Of a stretch of DNA of 64,000 nt, positions 63,532 to 64,000 are shown piece after piece (within the stretch, counting starts at the first letter, position 1; each line of letters begins with the position of its first letter). A program made the position numbers and the translations under genes. This DNA is from Tolypothrix campylonemoides VB511288 (GTDB taxonomy: Bacteria; Cyanobacteriota; Cyanobacteriia; Cyanobacteriales; Nostocaceae), in NCBI GenBank assembly GCA_000828075.3, contig JXCB02000001.1:1257545-1321544 (forward strand), read 5' to 3'. A model generated the notes under the pieces. It was not told the origin of the DNA. It made no database searches and worked only from the letters and a program-made list of their open reading frames with translations.

Positions 63532-64000
63532 ATGAAACCAACTCACAATCTGCCTGATGGGCCTAAAATGCCAGTCTTGCTAAGACGGATGAAATTTGTT
63601 TTTCAGCCGTTGGAATATGTGGAAGATTTTGCTAAAGCTTATGGTGATCATTTTACCTTATGGGGTCGTAATGATTCGCATATGGTGTACTTTAGCCACC
63701 CGCAAGCACTGCAACAAATATTTACTGCTGATTCTCACCAGTTAGAAGTTGGCAGGGGAAACACTATTTTAAAATTTATGTTGGGGAGCAATTCTCTGCT
63801 TTTACTCGATGGCGATTCCCACCAGCGCCAACGTCAACTATTAACTCCTCCGTTTCATGGCGATCGCATGCGGGCTTACGGTGAGACTATAGGCGAAATC
63901 ACACAGCAAGTCACCGACGAGTGGAAGATTGGCAAGCCGTTTCATATGCGTATGCCAATGCAAGAAATCACCTTGCGCGTCATCTTACGGGTGGTATTTG
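63532..64000 (+). CDS. Cytochrome P450, N-terminal part (CYP110-like)
   Basis: 156 residues visible from the ATG at 63532; the gene runs off the window. It begins MKPTHNLPDGPKMPVLLRRM, the Pro-rich hinge of cyanobacterial CYP110-type P450s without a membrane anchor. The C-helix region is DGDSHQRQRQLLTPPFHGDR. The haem Cys loop lies beyond the end. CYP110 enzymes are widespread in Nostocales and hydroxylate fatty acids or terpenoids in some cases. The upstream gap of 320 bases is shared with the divergent ParA gene. Confidence 0.85.
   Translation, partial: MKPTHNLPDGPKMPVLLRRMKFVFQPLEYVEDFAKAYGDHFTLWGRNDSHMVYFSHPQALQQIFTADSHQLEVGRGNTILKFMLGSNSLLLLDGDSHQRQRQLLTPPFHGDRMRAYGETIGEITQQVTDEWKIGKPFHMRMPMQEITLRVILRVVF

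Noticed and set aside
1-64000. tRNA, rRNA, tmRNA and other structured RNA genes
   Set aside because: I looked for tRNA T-loop signatures and conserved rRNA segments and saw none. Short RNAs without strong motifs cannot be excluded by eye.

Overview
The window reads as chromosomal DNA of a filamentous, probably heterocyst-forming (Nostocales-type) cyanobacterium. The sequence evidence is: GCGATCGC (HIP1) octamers throughout (for example 2226-2233 and 4633-4640), heptanucleotide short tandem repeats of the GGGGATT/GGGGACT type, many PAS/GAF/response-regulator genes, a CHASE2 serine/threonine kinase, Uma2 and DUF1838 proteins, a PEP-CTERM protein, and a CYP110-like cytochrome P450. This is inference from gene content; no rRNA or tRNA gene was found.

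Layout. 1-5938: a WD40-repeat protein (cut by the window edge) behind a membrane-anchored NACHT-type ATPase, an SSL2-like helicase with a zinc ribbon, and a two-gene membrane/YdcF unit. 6115-8160: SAM hydroxide adenosyltransferase, a 51-aa conserved small protein, and an Hsp20. 8744-25948: a large extracellular polysaccharide (EPS) locus. A dolichyl-phosphate-mannose-synthase-like/GtrA protein and a GT39-type membrane glycosyltransferase lie at its left end. A leftward run of eleven genes follows, in transcription order: a Cys-rich protein, Wzc-like tyrosine autokinase, Wzx flippase, GT4, HlpA-like transferase, Wzy-like polymerase, GT2, GT4, WecG/TagA, a secreted GH10 glycanase and the initiating polyprenyl glycosylphosphotransferase. 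This is a nearly self-sufficient Wzx/Wzy pathway. 25949-27581: 1.6 kb without a convincing gene, full of repeats. 27582-37971: aspS, a small conserved protein, an HtpX-like protease, a coiled-coil protein, an AbrB-duplication membrane protein, DUF1838, a second YdcF protein and a VOC protein. 38748-52817: a signalling block with a multi-receiver/Hpt response regulator, a five-PAS/GAF histidine kinase, three stand-alone receivers, a PixJ-like chemoreceptor with a candidate bilin-binding GAF, and a CHASE2-Ser/Thr kinase. 52998-54954: a decayed LysR/short-chain-dehydrogenase pair enclosed by 201-bp inverted repeats. 55065-63211: rhodanese, Uma2, transaldolase-like aldolase, second Hsp20, alpha/beta hydrolase, a glycosyltransferase coupled to a PEP-CTERM protein, a GNAT protein, and a ParA/coiled-coil pair that resembles the McdA/McdB carboxysome-positioning system. 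63532-64000: start of a P450 gene.

The most unusual content is in the DNA between genes. I found two families of short non-coding transposable elements (MITE-like) recognisable from terminal inverted repeats plus 9-10 bp target duplications (31553-31665, 44532-44643, 2491-2635, 45411-45584, and a remnant at 27381-27488). There is also an inverted-repeat-bounded gene cassette, a repeat inserted in frame in a response-regulator linker, and a 74-bp repeat nested inside another repeat. Together they suggest a genome remodelled by small mobile elements.
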